Notes: generated by a model not told the origin, from the sequence alone. 64,000 nucleotides of DNA from Acidobacteriota bacterium (GCA_013289765.1 JABCZI010000010.1:1-64000), one strand, 5' to 3'; positions 25,800-35,835 are shown, counted from the stretch's first letter. Translations and numbers: made by a program.

Positions 25800-27269
25800 C
25801 TATGGCGAAGAATTCACTGCGGCAAAGGGCCACTGCCGGCCTCTCCACGCCCGAACCATGTAGATCAGCAAGCCCGCCAGCAATATCACCGCAGCGTAAC
25901 GCACTTCCTTTTGCCAGTGTTCGCGATTAAACAAGATAAAGAGAAAACCAGCAATAGCGAGCAGAGCGGGCAGGGGGTACAGCCACATACGAAATGGGCG
26001 TGGCATCTCCGGCTGGCGCACTCGTAAGACAATTACTCCAACAGCTTGCACAACAAACTGTATGACGATTCGAATCACCACCAGCGCTGCAATAGCATCC
26101 TTCAGCCGAAGGAAGCAGAACGCCGCCGCCACCACTGCCAATGCCAAGAGCGAGATATGGGGAAACCGGTAAACGGGATGCACTTTCGCCAGCGCCCTAA
26201 AATAATTCCCATCTTTCGCGGCCGCGTAGGGCACGCGCGAATAGCCCAGCATCAGCGAAAACACCGAGGCGAATGCCGTCAGCATTACCAGCGCTGTAAC
26301 CAATCGCGCCGCCCAAGGCCCGTAGATCTTTTGCATGAATAATGACACCACATACAACCCGCCGTTGTTCTGTCCGCCCTGCACGATTTCCCGCCACGGC
26401 ACGACGGCCAGAATGCAGACATTCATCACCAGATATAGACACGCCACAAGAGCAATGGAAAGCAGCAAGGCTCGAGGAATATTTCGCTCGGGGTCTTTGA
26501 CTTCGTCGCCCAGGAAAGCCACATTGTAATAACCCCAGTAATCGTAGGTAGCCACCAGCATCGCGCCGCCCAGCCCGGTGAAGAATCCGCGCGAGAGCGT
26601 GAAAGCGCCCGCCGGGAAATCGAAAGCCTGAGCCGCGTTGAAGTGCGTGAGTCCGGCGAAAATAATCCAGCCGATGGTCCCCATCACGCCGATCCAAAGA
26701 ACCTTCGATAATCTTCCGATCACGGTGATGCGGCGGTAGAGCAATAGGGTCGCGAGAGCGCATACACCAATGGCTAGTGCGGTCCCCGGAGTAACGATCC
26801 AGCTCACCTGCAGATCGCCCGCCCAGGGAATGTGTACAACGGCGTTGCGTGCGGCATATACAGTTTCGAGATTCGGCCAATAATAGGCCGCATAGCCCGC
26901 CAGGCCAATGCAACCGGTGGCAATGGAGAGCGGGGCGCTGAAGGAAAGTTGCCAGATGAACAGGAACGAAATCAGCCGTCCCATCTTTTGCGGCCCGTAA
27001 ATCTCTTTGAGATAGAGATACGAGCCGCCGGATCCCGGCATCGCCGCGCCCAGTTCCGCCCAAACCAATCCGTCACACACTGCAAACAGAGCTCCCACCA
27101 TCCAGCCCAGCATGGCCTGCGGCCCGCCCATTGCGCCCAAGATAAGAGGCATGGTGATGAACGGCCCGACGCCGATCATGTCGATCATGTTGAGCGCGGT
27201 CGCGCTTCCGAGGCCCATCCCGCGGATCAGGCCGGGCGAACTCGAATTATCTTGCGAAGGAGCCCGCAT
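25800..27269 (-). CDS. APC-family amino-acid permease
   Basis: 489 residues with about twelve hydrophobic helices. The first conserved APC stretch is clear (GLGSATALNMIDMIGVGPFI), followed by AAMPGSGGSYLYLKEIYGP in helix 2-3, both hallmark regions of the amino acid-polyamine-organocation superfamily. Further helices include SWIVTPGTALAIGVCALATL, SRGFFTGLGGAMLVATYDYW and ISLLALAVVAAAFCFL. The LAT/amino-acid permease type is likely; the transported amino acid is not determinable. It is inner-membrane and probably proton-coupled. Confidence 0.88.
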   Translation of the reverse strand: MRAPSQDNSSSPGLIRGMGLGSATALNMIDMIGVGPFITMPLILGAMGGPQAMLGWMVGALFAVCDGLVWAELGAAMPGSGGSYLYLKEIYGPQKMGRLISFLFIWQLSFSAPLSIATGCIGLAGYAAYYWPNLETVYAARNAVVHIPWAGDLQVSWIVTPGTALAIGVCALATLLLYRRITVIGRLSKVLWIGVMGTIGWIIFAGLTHFNAAQAFDFPAGAFTLSRGFFTGLGGAMLVATYDYWGYYNVAFLGDEVKDPERNIPRALLLSIALVACLYLVMNVCILAVVPWREIVQGGQNNGGLYVVSLFMQKIYGPWAARLVTALVMLTAFASVFSLMLGYSRVPYAAAKDGNYFRALAKVHPVYRFPHISLLALAVVAAAFCFLRLKDAIAALVVIRIVIQFVVQAVGVIVLRVRQPEMPRPFRMWLYPLPALLAIAGFLFILFNREHWQKEVRYAAVILLAGLLIYMVRAWRGRQWPFAAVNSSP

Positions 27270-27317
27270 CTGGTGGAAGGATCGTGACTGAAACGAATGA
27301 CGACTGACAACGGACGA

Positions 27318-30218
27318 CTAGCGACCGCCTTCATGTCCCGCGCCCAACAGATTTACGTAGAGCCGCACCGCCCCCGGCACTCCCGCAGGCAGTTGGCGGA
27401 AAAATGCGTATCCCGTGTAGATGTACGTTCCCTTGCCATACTGCGCTTTGAGCAACCCGCCCTTTTGCGCGTCCTCCCCGGGATCGTGACACGCTAGCAG
27501 CGGCTTGAAGTGCTCGTCCCATTTGTCCATGAAATAGAGTCCGCGTTCCTGCACCCAGCCGTCGAAGTCGTGCGCTGTAATCTCATTCGGGTAATGAAAT
27601 ATTCCATCCTCAGGCGCCAGAATTTCGACCGGAGCTTCTTCCAGCGAAACCCGCGCCCGGCTGAGCTCCGCAGAGTAAGGAGTGAAGTGCCCGCTGTTGA
27701 AATCAGGCACGCTGGCATTGTACTGCACCACCAGAGTTCCTCCGGCGGCGACAAAGTCGAGCAGCTTCTTGTTATTCGCCGCCACAGTTTTCTGCGTATC
27801 GTAGGCACGAATTCCCAGGACGATCGTTTCGTATTGACTTAGATCCGCGCTCGCGAGGCTGTCCGGCGGAATCAGAGTCACGTTCATTCCCACTTGCTTG
27901 AGCACGGTAGGAATGTCGTCCCCGGCTCCCATGATGTAGCCGACTTTCAGGTCATGCGGGACCTTCACGTCGACAATGCTCACTCGTTGCAGCGCCGGCT
28001 GATAATAGTAGAAACTGCCTAAGTCTTCGCGGGTCACCAGCGTGTAACCCTCGGTGAACTTCTCGCCGCTAGCGTCCAGAACTGCTCGAACCTTGGCTCT
28101 TCCTTCGTGCAAATCAGAAGGGAAGACCTTGAACCTGAAATCTTGCTTCTCTCCGCGCTGAGTAAAGTCCGCCACGAACTGTGCTGGTTCTGATCGCCAG
28201 CCAGCCGGCACGTCCAATCGAAGCACACCGTGTGAACTTTGAGCTAGATTGCTGGTCACGCCAACTTCTACCGTCGAACTCGCGCCATTGTGGGTTGAGA
28301 TGACCTGCGTGCCTGGTTCCAGTGCGACTGAGAATGCCGGCACTACAGCCAGCGGACGCGCACGCTCTTTCCCAGAGTCGTCTTTGAATTTCGTGACTAC
28401 GGTCGCGCCGATCTCGCTTCTCGTATCTTTGCCCCCGATGCCAGAGGAATACTCTGCTCTCGCCCGCAGGACTGGAGGGGGAAACGGCAAGGTCGCATAT
28501 CTTTCATCGTCGATATGATTGACGCTCTCCGTCTCAGGATTATCGCGATGCCAGTAGGGGCGCGTGTACGCTGCATTTTTAGGAACAGTCAATCGGAATA
28601 CCACATGCTCACTTCCGCCGGGTGAGATAGCAACGCGCTTCGTTTTATCGGAGGTCGTGCCCCACCCTTCCGGCGCTTGCAGCTTCAGGCCGTCAAGGAA
28701 CAGACTGCGATTGGATCCGTTGCGCAAATCCACCGCGACGATAAATTCCTGGCCCGGAGAAACTGTGGTCAATGCCGCAGCTTCTTTTTTTGCGACGTCC
28801 TTTACAGCTTCACCATCTGGCCCGACCCTGGAAACCACAGCCGCTTCCAGCGATACGTTCAGTGCTTCGTTGAGCGCCGTTTCCGCTTGCTCTCGCTTCT
28901 CTTTCAGGCGATCCAACAGGTCGGATTTCACTCTTAAATCGAGCGCGCTCTTGCCGACTTCGATGCGCGCTCGCTCCAGGCCCTCCAAAACTTTCGCAAG
29001 AGGGGCCTCCGCCGCAGACAAATCGTTCCCTGTCGCATTCTTACCGGCTTCGGCATTCTGCCTCGCAATTTCCGTCAATTCCTTGCGCAATTGCGGAACC
29101 TTCGACTCTTCCGCTCCCAACCGCGCCGCCAGGCCTGGCAGACTTGTATCGATGCCATCGAAGAAGTCTTTCTCGTGCCCGTCTTTGTCCAGCTTCGCCG
29201 GCTGGATGGAATCCACAAGCTTGTAAAAGGTAAATCGGTCTCCGGGTTCTACAGTCCAGTTGGCGGACCCTTGTGATAGCTGATGCCGCAATCCCTGCAT
29301 CGCGAACTGCACATACGACCCTCCCAGGTCCGGGTCCGGCTCGCCTGTATTCAGTTTCACTGTCCAATTTGCGTCGGGGCATGTCATCGCGCCAAATCCG
29401 CAAACATTGCCGAGGTAGAGCTTCTTCGCCTGCCAGGGAAGAAGACCTTGCGCGATCTGCTCGGGAAACCGTTTGGGGTCGGCCGCGGCACGAAACGCTT
29501 CTTGGGTCAGGATGCTCGAAGCCTGGTGGTGCCCATGCCCATCACGCTGGGTGCCGGAAAATCTCGCTATCAGAACATCCGGCCGAAAAGTTCGAATCAC
29601 ACGCACCATATCTCCCAGCGCCGGGTCGTGTCCGTTCCACTTCGCGAAAGTCTCGTCGGCGCTTTTGGAAAATCCAAAGTCGGCAACGCGTGAGAACCGT
29701 TGCTGCACGCCATAATATTCGTCTGCCGCCAGCAGTTCCAGCGTCCGCAGCACCCCCAGCACATCCGACAAATTGCTTCCGACTTTATTCTGCCCACCCT
29801 CGCCACGATTCAACGTCATCAACAAAACGCTGGCTCCGCGACCCCGCGATTCCAGCGTGAGCATTCCACCATCTTCATCGTCCGGGTGCGCTACCGTCTG
29901 CATCAGGTGCGCGGTCGTGCCGAGCCGGCGCAGTGTCTGCCGCAGTCCCACAACGCCCTGATCCTGCGGAAGTTCTGGGGGAGTTCCCTGATAAGGAAGC
30001 TGAGGAAAGTTCGTTATAGCAGCCTCGCGATTCGCAGTTTGCTGGGAAGAAGCCGAAGCTGCCGAGTTCTCCGCACCCTGCTGCGGCCCCGCAACGAGCA
30101 ACAGGGGAATCGCCAGAAATGAAAACATATAGGAGGTGCGAATGATTGAGGTTTGGATGAAATCACGGACGAATCGTCCCATCCCGTTTAAAAGGTGTTT
30201 GATTGCCAGTTGGCTCAC
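27318..30218 (-). CDS. Secreted PIG-L (LmbE-like) deacetylase, multidomain
   Basis: About 966 residues from GTG 30218, which lacks a clear ribosome-binding site; later starts such as ATG at the MFSFLAIPLLLV signal-like segment are possible. The catalytic PIG-L domain occupies about 100-290: AHPDDEDGGML (H111, D113, D114) and DGHGHHQASSILTQEAF give the zinc site. A long helical linker follows (GLERARIEVGKSALDL), then immunoglobulin-like sandwiches (SPGQEFIVAVDLRNGSNRSLF, VEVGVTSNLAQSS) and a C-terminal glutamine-amidotransferase-like domain (QYETIVLGIRAYDT, TLVVQYNAS). PIG-L enzymes remove N-acetyl groups from sugars, so this may be an exported glycan deacetylase; the substrate is unknown. Confidence 0.85.
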   Translation of the reverse strand: MSQLAIKHLLNGMGRFVRDFIQTSIIRTSYMFSFLAIPLLLVAGPQQGAENSAASASSQQTANREAAITNFPQLPYQGTPPELPQDQGVVGLRQTLRRLGTTAHLMQTVAHPDDEDGGMLTLESRGRGASVLLMTLNRGEGGQNKVGSNLSDVLGVLRTLELLAADEYYGVQQRFSRVADFGFSKSADETFAKWNGHDPALGDMVRVIRTFRPDVLIARFSGTQRDGHGHHQASSILTQEAFRAAADPKRFPEQIAQGLLPWQAKKLYLGNVCGFGAMTCPDANWTVKLNTGEPDPDLGGSYVQFAMQGLRHQLSQGSANWTVEPGDRFTFYKLVDSIQPAKLDKDGHEKDFFDGIDTSLPGLAARLGAEESKVPQLRKELTEIARQNAEAGKNATGNDLSAAEAPLAKVLEGLERARIEVGKSALDLRVKSDLLDRLKEKREQAETALNEALNVSLEAAVVSRVGPDGEAVKDVAKKEAAALTTVSPGQEFIVAVDLRNGSNRSLFLDGLKLQAPEGWGTTSDKTKRVAISPGGSEHVVFRLTVPKNAAYTRPYWHRDNPETESVNHIDDERYATLPFPPPVLRARAEYSSGIGGKDTRSEIGATVVTKFKDDSGKERARPLAVVPAFSVALEPGTQVISTHNGASSTVEVGVTSNLAQSSHGVLRLDVPAGWRSEPAQFVADFTQRGEKQDFRFKVFPSDLHEGRAKVRAVLDASGEKFTEGYTLVTREDLGSFYYYQPALQRVSIVDVKVPHDLKVGYIMGAGDDIPTVLKQVGMNVTLIPPDSLASADLSQYETIVLGIRAYDTQKTVAANNKKLLDFVAAGGTLVVQYNASVPDFNSGHFTPYSAELSRARVSLEEAPVEILAPEDGIFHYPNEITAHDFDGWVQERGLYFMDKWDEHFKPLLACHDPGEDAQKGGLLKAQYGKGTYIYTGYAFFRQLPAGVPGAVRLYVNLLGAGHEGGR

Positions 30219-30276
30219 TCTCTAAGGATGGGGCCTAACCCCTCCTTGACGCAAATTCTTTCCCGATAGGCAGCGG

Positions 30277-30426
30277 TTACTCCAGCGGGTCTACGCGGAG
30301 AGTCGGCGGGATAAACCAGTACGTCAACAGAGCCCCGGCCATCAGCATCGCTGCGATGGCGTACAAGGCAGCGGAAGGATCCGACGAAAAATGTTTCGTC
30401 GAAATTACGAATATTAGGTCAAACAC
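30277..30426 (-). CDS. 49-residue membrane protein or remnant of a transporter
   Basis: Read from GTG 30426, which has AAGGAG only 4 bases upstream (complement of 30431-30436). The peptide has one strong helix (AALYAIAAMLMAGALLTYWF) and ends PPTLRVDPLE. It looks like the last helix and tail of a larger transporter, so it may be a decayed fragment rather than a functional small protein. It lies between the PIG-L gene and the kinase gene. Confidence 0.4.
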   Translation of the reverse strand: MFDLIFVISTKHFSSDPSAALYAIAAMLMAGALLTYWFIPPTLRVDPLE

Positions 30427-30494
30427 ATCGCTCCTTCTTGAGGTTCTATTACCTAGACAAATTGGAGCGAGACAATTGGAGCGAGGCCGCTGCT

Positions 30495-32903
30495 CTACTG
30501 TCCCCGCCCTTGTTTTAAGGTCTCTTGACAAGCGCTCGCGGCAGTCAGGACTTGATTGAAGGCCGTTGCCCTGCGTAAGTCCTTCAACAGCGGATCTGCC
30601 AGAAGGGCAGAATAGGCGCAATAGTTTTGTTGGACTGCGGCTTTCAACAGGCGCAGCGCGGCGTCTCGCTGGCCACAGTAAGCCATCAGGGCGCCTATGC
30701 GATACCACTCCTCCGGATCGGGCTCTGTCATGACTGAGGTTTCAGCGTCGCGCACGATTTTCTCCAGATCGGCGGGCGGTTGCGCTTGCGTGCACGCCAC
30801 CAGCAAGTCGCGATGATAGAACGGAGCCTTCGCCACTTCTTTCGCGCTCTGCCTGGCCTGCGTCAGATTTCCGGCAGCAAGATGAACGTAGGGCGTGGCC
30901 CATGCCGCCCATTCCGAGCCAGCGTCGAGATGAACGAAATCCATCGCCCGGTCGGTTTTGCCTAGCTCCAGAAACGCCCATGCGCATGAGCGGAAGTTGA
31001 AATTTCCCGGATCCAGCGATCGGGCCGTGTTGCATTCCTGGATTGCTTGCTCCTGCATGCCTGCGTAACGCAGTACGTAGCTAAGCGCGAAGTGGGCGTC
31101 GGCACTTTGTGGCCGGCGCCGCACCAGGTCTGTAGCCGCATCGTAGGCGCGGCCGAGTTCGCCCCGCTCGACGCGGTTCGTTATAAGATTGCTGGCCCCG
31201 GCTACGCGGTTCGGATCGAGCGAAAGGGCCCGCTCATACGCGGCATTCGAACGCTGGAACATCGCTTCGCCGCCCCCGCCATAATAAGAGTCGAAGTAAT
31301 AGCGTTGTCCCAGAGCTTCCCATGCGGGAGCGTAACCAGGGTCCACCCCGACTACATGTTCCAACACCGCAATCGCATCTTTATTTGGCTCTGGATCATG
31401 CGGCAGCGCCAAACTGTGCAGATAAAGATCGTAGGCTTCCTGACTCTGCGGCCGGGATGCCGTATTGTAGGCTCCGCCTGCACCGCCGAGTACCGGCAAC
31501 AACCCCTGCTGAACCTGCGTACTCAATTGACTCTGTAAGGAAATCAAATCATTTACAGGCGCCGAAGCGGTCGCCTCCCAAAGCAGGCGATCGTTGGACA
31601 CATCAATCGCTTCGAGCGTGACGCTTAATTTATCGTCCACGCGCGTGAAGTGCCCGGTCAGCAGCCGGCCGACATGCAATTGTTGGCCGAGTACGCGGGG
31701 ATCCAAATCCGCTCCTACATACTTCCGTGTTGCCGAGGAAGGTCGAACCTCGAGCGATCGCGAATAGGTGAGCACGCTGGTCAACTCGTCCGCCAACGCA
31801 AAGCGCAGGTAGTCCACGGCGTAATCGCCATTGATATTCTGTAGCGGCAAGACGGCAATGGCATTCTGCTGTTCGGCATTTGCCATCGACCGGTGTTTCA
31901 CCCAATAGGCTCCAACTGCCGCAAGCACCGTCACCAGCAACGCCGCGGTTCCTCCCAGCAGCCAGAATAGCCAACGGTTGCTCCCCGCCCGCCCGAAAGT
32001 CTTGCTGGCGACTCGCAGCTTCGCATTATGAAATCCACTCTTGATCTGCCCGGACTCAGACTCACGCTTAAGCTGCTGCAGGTCCGCCTTCATCTGAGTG
32101 GCGCTTTGATAGCGCTCTTTGCGATCTTTTTCCATCGCCTTGCCGATGATGCCTTCCAGCTCTACCGGCATCTTCGGATTTAATTCGCCCGGCGGGACTG
32201 GCTTCGTATGCAATACCGAATCCAGCGTCATCAACGAGTTCTTGCCCGTAAAAGGTTTCTTTCCCGTCGACATTTCGTACATCACAACACCGAAGGAGAA
32301 CAGATCGCTGCGGAAATCGATTTCCTCGCTGCGCGCCTGTTCCGGTGACATGTAGACCGCCGTGCCCGGAATTACTCCGACGGCAGTTAATGAATCGTCG
32401 ATGGCGCTGCCGTCACTATCGGTGCCTAGGTTGTGGACGAGTTTAGCTAGCCCGAAATCGAGTACTTTTACCTGACCGCCTGGAGTCAGGAAAATATTTG
32501 CCGGCTTGATATCCCGATGCACGATCCCCTTGGCGTGCGAGGCAGCCAGCGCGTCCGCTACTTGAATGCTGATGTCAAGCACGCGCTCGGTCGGCATCGC
32601 CTGGCCCGCGATGGATTGCTTCAGGCTCTCGCCCTCGAGCTTCTCCATCACGATGAAGGGATGCCCGTTGTTGTCCTCTATGCCATGGATGGTGCAGATG
32701 TTGGGGTGGTTCAGGAGCGAGGCAGCCCTGGCTTCACGCTCGAAGCGTTCCAGCGACTTGGGGTCGCCGACGAGATTTTCAGGAATGAACTTGAGGGCAA
32801 CGTGGCGCCCAAGCTTCAGGTCCTCAGCCTCATAAACCACGCCCATGCCACCGCCCCCGAGTTTCCCCAGAATGCGATAGTGGGATACGGTCTGGCCAAT
32901 CAT
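30495..32903 (-). CDS. Transmembrane Ser/Thr protein kinase with TolB-like and TPR regions
   Basis: 802 residues. The kinase domain is at 1-280: a Gly-rich loop (KLGGGGMGVVYEA), Lys38, HRD at 129-131, DFG at 149-151 and PEQARSEEIDFRSDLFSFGVV. All catalytic residues are present. A single membrane helix (about 315-335, WLFWLLGGTAALLVTVLAAV) leads to an extracytoplasmic TolB-N-like domain (LADELTSVLTYSRSLEVR, GRLLTGHFTRVDDKLSV). TPR-like repeats then extend to the end (YERALSLDPNRVAG, CNTARSLDPGNFNF). This is a common acidobacterial sensor-kinase layout. The signal and substrates are unknown. Confidence 0.92.
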   Translation of the reverse strand: MIGQTVSHYRILGKLGGGGMGVVYEAEDLKLGRHVALKFIPENLVGDPKSLERFEREARAASLLNHPNICTIHGIEDNNGHPFIVMEKLEGESLKQSIAGQAMPTERVLDISIQVADALAASHAKGIVHRDIKPANIFLTPGGQVKVLDFGLAKLVHNLGTDSDGSAIDDSLTAVGVIPGTAVYMSPEQARSEEIDFRSDLFSFGVVMYEMSTGKKPFTGKNSLMTLDSVLHTKPVPPGELNPKMPVELEGIIGKAMEKDRKERYQSATQMKADLQQLKRESESGQIKSGFHNAKLRVASKTFGRAGSNRWLFWLLGGTAALLVTVLAAVGAYWVKHRSMANAEQQNAIAVLPLQNINGDYAVDYLRFALADELTSVLTYSRSLEVRPSSATRKYVGADLDPRVLGQQLHVGRLLTGHFTRVDDKLSVTLEAIDVSNDRLLWEATASAPVNDLISLQSQLSTQVQQGLLPVLGGAGGAYNTASRPQSQEAYDLYLHSLALPHDPEPNKDAIAVLEHVVGVDPGYAPAWEALGQRYYFDSYYGGGGEAMFQRSNAAYERALSLDPNRVAGASNLITNRVERGELGRAYDAATDLVRRRPQSADAHFALSYVLRYAGMQEQAIQECNTARSLDPGNFNFRSCAWAFLELGKTDRAMDFVHLDAGSEWAAWATPYVHLAAGNLTQARQSAKEVAKAPFYHRDLLVACTQAQPPADLEKIVRDAETSVMTEPDPEEWYRIGALMAYCGQRDAALRLLKAAVQQNYCAYSALLADPLLKDLRRATAFNQVLTAASACQETLKQGRGQ

Positions 32904-33134
32904 GAGAACACTAAGCCCCCGAACGCGGTAATGTTAGGCGCGTCAGCCACTCCGGTCAACCTGCGCCACCCAAGTTACACGTTAGATTCCGGCCTTCAAC
33001 GAGGTCGGCCGATGTTCGCGCCGGCATTTGAGTTCCCAAACTGACAACGGCCGCTTCCTTTTGTGTCGGCATCGTGTTCCAGGTTGCGCGAATCGCGAAT
33101 ACTATTACTCTAGCAATTGGGGAGGCGGTTTCAT

Positions 33135-33488
33135 ATGGCGCAGAAGTCTGAGGGCCATTCTTCTGAGATGCTGAAAGCGATCCGTCGGCGCGCCACCGAG
33201 CTTTATGAGAACCGCGGCGTCGAAGGTCACGACGCCGAAAACTGGTACCAGGCGGAAGCCGAGATCATTCGCGAATCGGCCATGCACTTGGCTCGGCGGG
33301 CTGTCGTCATCAACGTCCAGGGAGTAGTCTACACCGGCGAGTATGAGTGCAGCGCTGCTGATGGCTACACTCCGGGCGAATGGAAGCCCGGAGATCCCAT
33401 TCCCATTCGGCTGGCGGGCGATAAGCTCTACCTTCGACGCAGCAACGGCCGCGAACTCAAGACCACCATCGTCAGGAGAATAGGTTAG
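33135..33488 (+). CDS. DUF2934-type protein
   Basis: 117 residues from ATG 33135 with GGGGAGG 9-10 bases upstream. The first half has the DUF2934 pattern: IRRRATELYENRG, GHDAENWYQAEAEI. The second half is a beta-rich tail (QGVVYTGEYECSA, GDPIPIRLAGDKLYLRR). Function of the domain is unknown. It converges on the last gene of the amidoligase locus. Confidence 0.75.
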   Translation: MAQKSEGHSSEMLKAIRRRATELYENRGVEGHDAENWYQAEAEIIRESAMHLARRAVVINVQGVVYTGEYECSAADGYTPGEWKPGDPIPIRLAGDKLYLRRSNGRELKTTIVRRIG

Positions 33489-33497
33489 AGACGCGGG

Positions 33498-34703
33498 CTA
33501 GCCGCGTGTGTACAACCCTGCGGATGCTCCCACCCATTCCATATTCTTGTTGTGATCCACTCCCATCATCAAGCCACGCCCCATGCGAATGATCGTCAGC
33601 ACAGCCTGCAACTCCTCTTGCCACACATACATCACTCGCACTTCAGCCTTGGTTCCGCCAAACGGCGTCTCGATCACCGGCTCGAAGTGCAGCCGCTCCT
33701 GCAGGATGTAATCTTTCCGTTTGTCGGCGGGGATTGCTCGAATGTCTTCTTTCGTCGGCGCAATTACCACGCCCAGCCCGGCGAAAGAATACAGCGGCTT
33801 AAGCGCATAGTTCTGCAAGTCGTCAGGAATTTGATCCAGGCGATCAAGGAACCAGGTTCTCGGTACCGATTCATGGCGCAAATACGGAATTGAAAATTTG
33901 CTAATCCGAAAATACCAGTTCGGATGACCCGCCCACTCCACGTCAAGATCGTCACGCCAATCGAATGCGAGCTTCACATTCTTGCGCTGCAACTCGTCCA
34001 CAATCGCCCGGTTGTAAATCCGCCGGATCGGCACCCGGGTCCCTTCACGCTCGTAGTAGAGCTGCGACCCTTGTTTCTTGATCGCCTGGATATCTACGGT
34101 CTTTATCCCTAGCATCTTTTCGGTGAGCAGAAAATCCGGCAGCGTTTTCTGTTCCTGCGGGTGAATCTCCATGAGGATCACGTTATCCGGATCATGTGCG
34201 CCCACAATCGCTTGCCGCAAGAGTTCAGAGTAGGACTTCTCATCCAACCCGCTCAAAAAGAACTGCAGCCCGTCGCCGCCTTCGAACCGAGTCAGTTCGA
34301 AAACATCAATGTAGCTCTGCGCCAGCGTCACCTGATAAGCGTAGAGGGAAGGGAAGGCTTGTAGTTCAACCAGCTTGGGTTGCAACTCTCCGGCTGAATC
34401 GCGGACCAGGCCAAAATCGACTTGCACGAACATTGGGTGATTCGGCTCATTCGGAACGCGAAATTCCGCTGGAATTGACTGGTCCGATAGCGTTCGATAT
34501 TCAGGACTCTCGACCAGTTGCCGGATCAATACTTTCCCATTCGCCGCCATTCGCTCAAGCAGTGACTGTGGGAAGAAACAGGGAGTCTCCGACAACCGGA
34601 ATTGGACATGAGTTCCGCACGCGTCATCAATTCGCCGCAAGAATGTCTGATATTTCTGGGGGGTAAAGCCGGCGTTAAATTGCTTACGGAGAGGAGGAAT
34701 CAT
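33498..34703 (-). CDS. ATP-grasp-like ligase candidate (last gene of amidoligase locus)
   Basis: 401 residues. The N-terminal half contains KLVELQAFPSLYAYQVTLAQ, resembling the acidic substrate/metal segment of ATP-grasp enzymes. The C-terminal half has ALKPLYSFAGLGVVIAP, DYILQERLHFEPVIE and TKAEVRVMYVW, matching the ATP-grasp nucleotide Lys, Gly-rich loop and terminal metal-binding strand. It ends with MGRGLMMGVDHNKN. Such enzymes join a carboxylate to an amine via acyl phosphate. No named family is claimed. It starts 49 bases after the M29 peptidase stop and is the last gene of the run. Confidence 0.6.
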   Translation of the reverse strand: MIPPLRKQFNAGFTPQKYQTFLRRIDDACGTHVQFRLSETPCFFPQSLLERMAANGKVLIRQLVESPEYRTLSDQSIPAEFRVPNEPNHPMFVQVDFGLVRDSAGELQPKLVELQAFPSLYAYQVTLAQSYIDVFELTRFEGGDGLQFFLSGLDEKSYSELLRQAIVGAHDPDNVILMEIHPQEQKTLPDFLLTEKMLGIKTVDIQAIKKQGSQLYYEREGTRVPIRRIYNRAIVDELQRKNVKLAFDWRDDLDVEWAGHPNWYFRISKFSIPYLRHESVPRTWFLDRLDQIPDDLQNYALKPLYSFAGLGVVIAPTKEDIRAIPADKRKDYILQERLHFEPVIETPFGGTKAEVRVMYVWQEELQAVLTIIRMGRGLMMGVDHNKNMEWVGASAGLYTRG

Positions 34704-34752
34704 CGTGAACGGTGATACTAGCGATGACCACTAAGAATCGAAATGAAAAAGC

Positions 34753-35835
34753 TTACGCTTCAAGCAAGAATGTTCCGTCTTGCATAATCTGCTGCTCATC
34801 TACCCAAATGTTGAATTTGCGTCCCACTACATCGATATGAGTCGAAGAATCCCAATCCGCTCCGGTGTGCGCGCCGTACGGGTTTCCGAAGGCAATGTGC
34901 ACGCCGGGATACTTCTCGTCCTGCAGAATTTGTCCAATGACGTCTTTCAAATCGATGTTGGTTCCAATGGCAAACTCGCCGACGCGGTCGCTGTTCTCAT
35001 CGGTATGCGTGTACTTCCAGAAATCGTCTTCAAGTTCGCGATTCTCTGAATGAGCCTCAGTCAGGCGATTTTTCTTGATGTGGATGGTCAGAGGGTTCTC
35101 GCGCAAGCTCCCAAACTTCGCGCACAAATAGTCTCCCACCACGCCGTCAATTACGAAAGTGCCGTTAACTTCGCCCGGAGTCGTAAAAATTTCCCCGCCC
35201 GGCAGGTTTCCCCACTTTTCCGGAGTGATCAGGCCGCTCGTCTTCAGCCAGCGATAGTTGTGATTCAGTTCGGCAGTCAAATCTGTTCCTGCCGCCGTGG
35301 TCGCGCGCACCCGCTGCGCTTTGCGCACCAGGTCCACAACCTTGGCGCTCAATCGATCAACTTTCTGAAAGTCCGCCCGCATCCCTTCCATCATGATCTG
35401 GCGGTTAATGTTCACCATGTGCGCATGCCGGATTTTCTTGCGGTTCACCATATCCGTCATCTGCATGCGTGAACGGAGTTCATTCCGCTGTGCCTGCACC
35501 GCAAAAATCGAGACTTGGCTAGTTTCCAAATCGTCGATAACTTCTTCAGGCAGATCTTGCAAGGGTCTGGGAGCCAGATCTTCGAGCACCCAAACGTTGT
35601 GGGGTGAGCCCACTGTTTCCAGTTCACTTACAATCGAAGCGGCAATTTCAAGCGTGACCTCGTCGGTGATCACGCAAACCTTCTCCTGAGGTTGCACCCG
35701 CAAGCAAACGCCCACCGCGTTCCGCGCACCCGGTGTGAACTCAGGATCGAAAGAGATGGCGTTCCGTGCACCCCACCCTTGGAGTTGTTTGCGAGGGGAG
35801 GAAGGCATTCTGACTTGGTCCGCAGGAATAGTCAT
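34753..35835 (-). CDS. M29-family (thermophilic-type) aminopeptidase
   Basis: 360 residues. It resembles the PepS/AmpT group: ATTAAGTDLTAELN in the middle, NLPGGEIFTTP as a Glu metal ligand, and IAFGNPYGAHTGADWDSSTHIDVV with the C-terminal His/Asp ligands. It starts with ATG 35835 and shares one base with the GCS2 stop (TGATG), implying translational coupling. In this locus it could trim a peptide made by the ligases or recycle it. Exact substrate unknown. Confidence 0.8.
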   Translation of the reverse strand: MTIPADQVRMPSSPRKQLQGWGARNAISFDPEFTPGARNAVGVCLRVQPQEKVCVITDEVTLEIAASIVSELETVGSPHNVWVLEDLAPRPLQDLPEEVIDDLETSQVSIFAVQAQRNELRSRMQMTDMVNRKKIRHAHMVNINRQIMMEGMRADFQKVDRLSAKVVDLVRKAQRVRATTAAGTDLTAELNHNYRWLKTSGLITPEKWGNLPGGEIFTTPGEVNGTFVIDGVVGDYLCAKFGSLRENPLTIHIKKNRLTEAHSENRELEDDFWKYTHTDENSDRVGEFAIGTNIDLKDVIGQILQDEKYPGVHIAFGNPYGAHTGADWDSSTHIDVVGRKFNIWVDEQQIMQDGTFLLEA

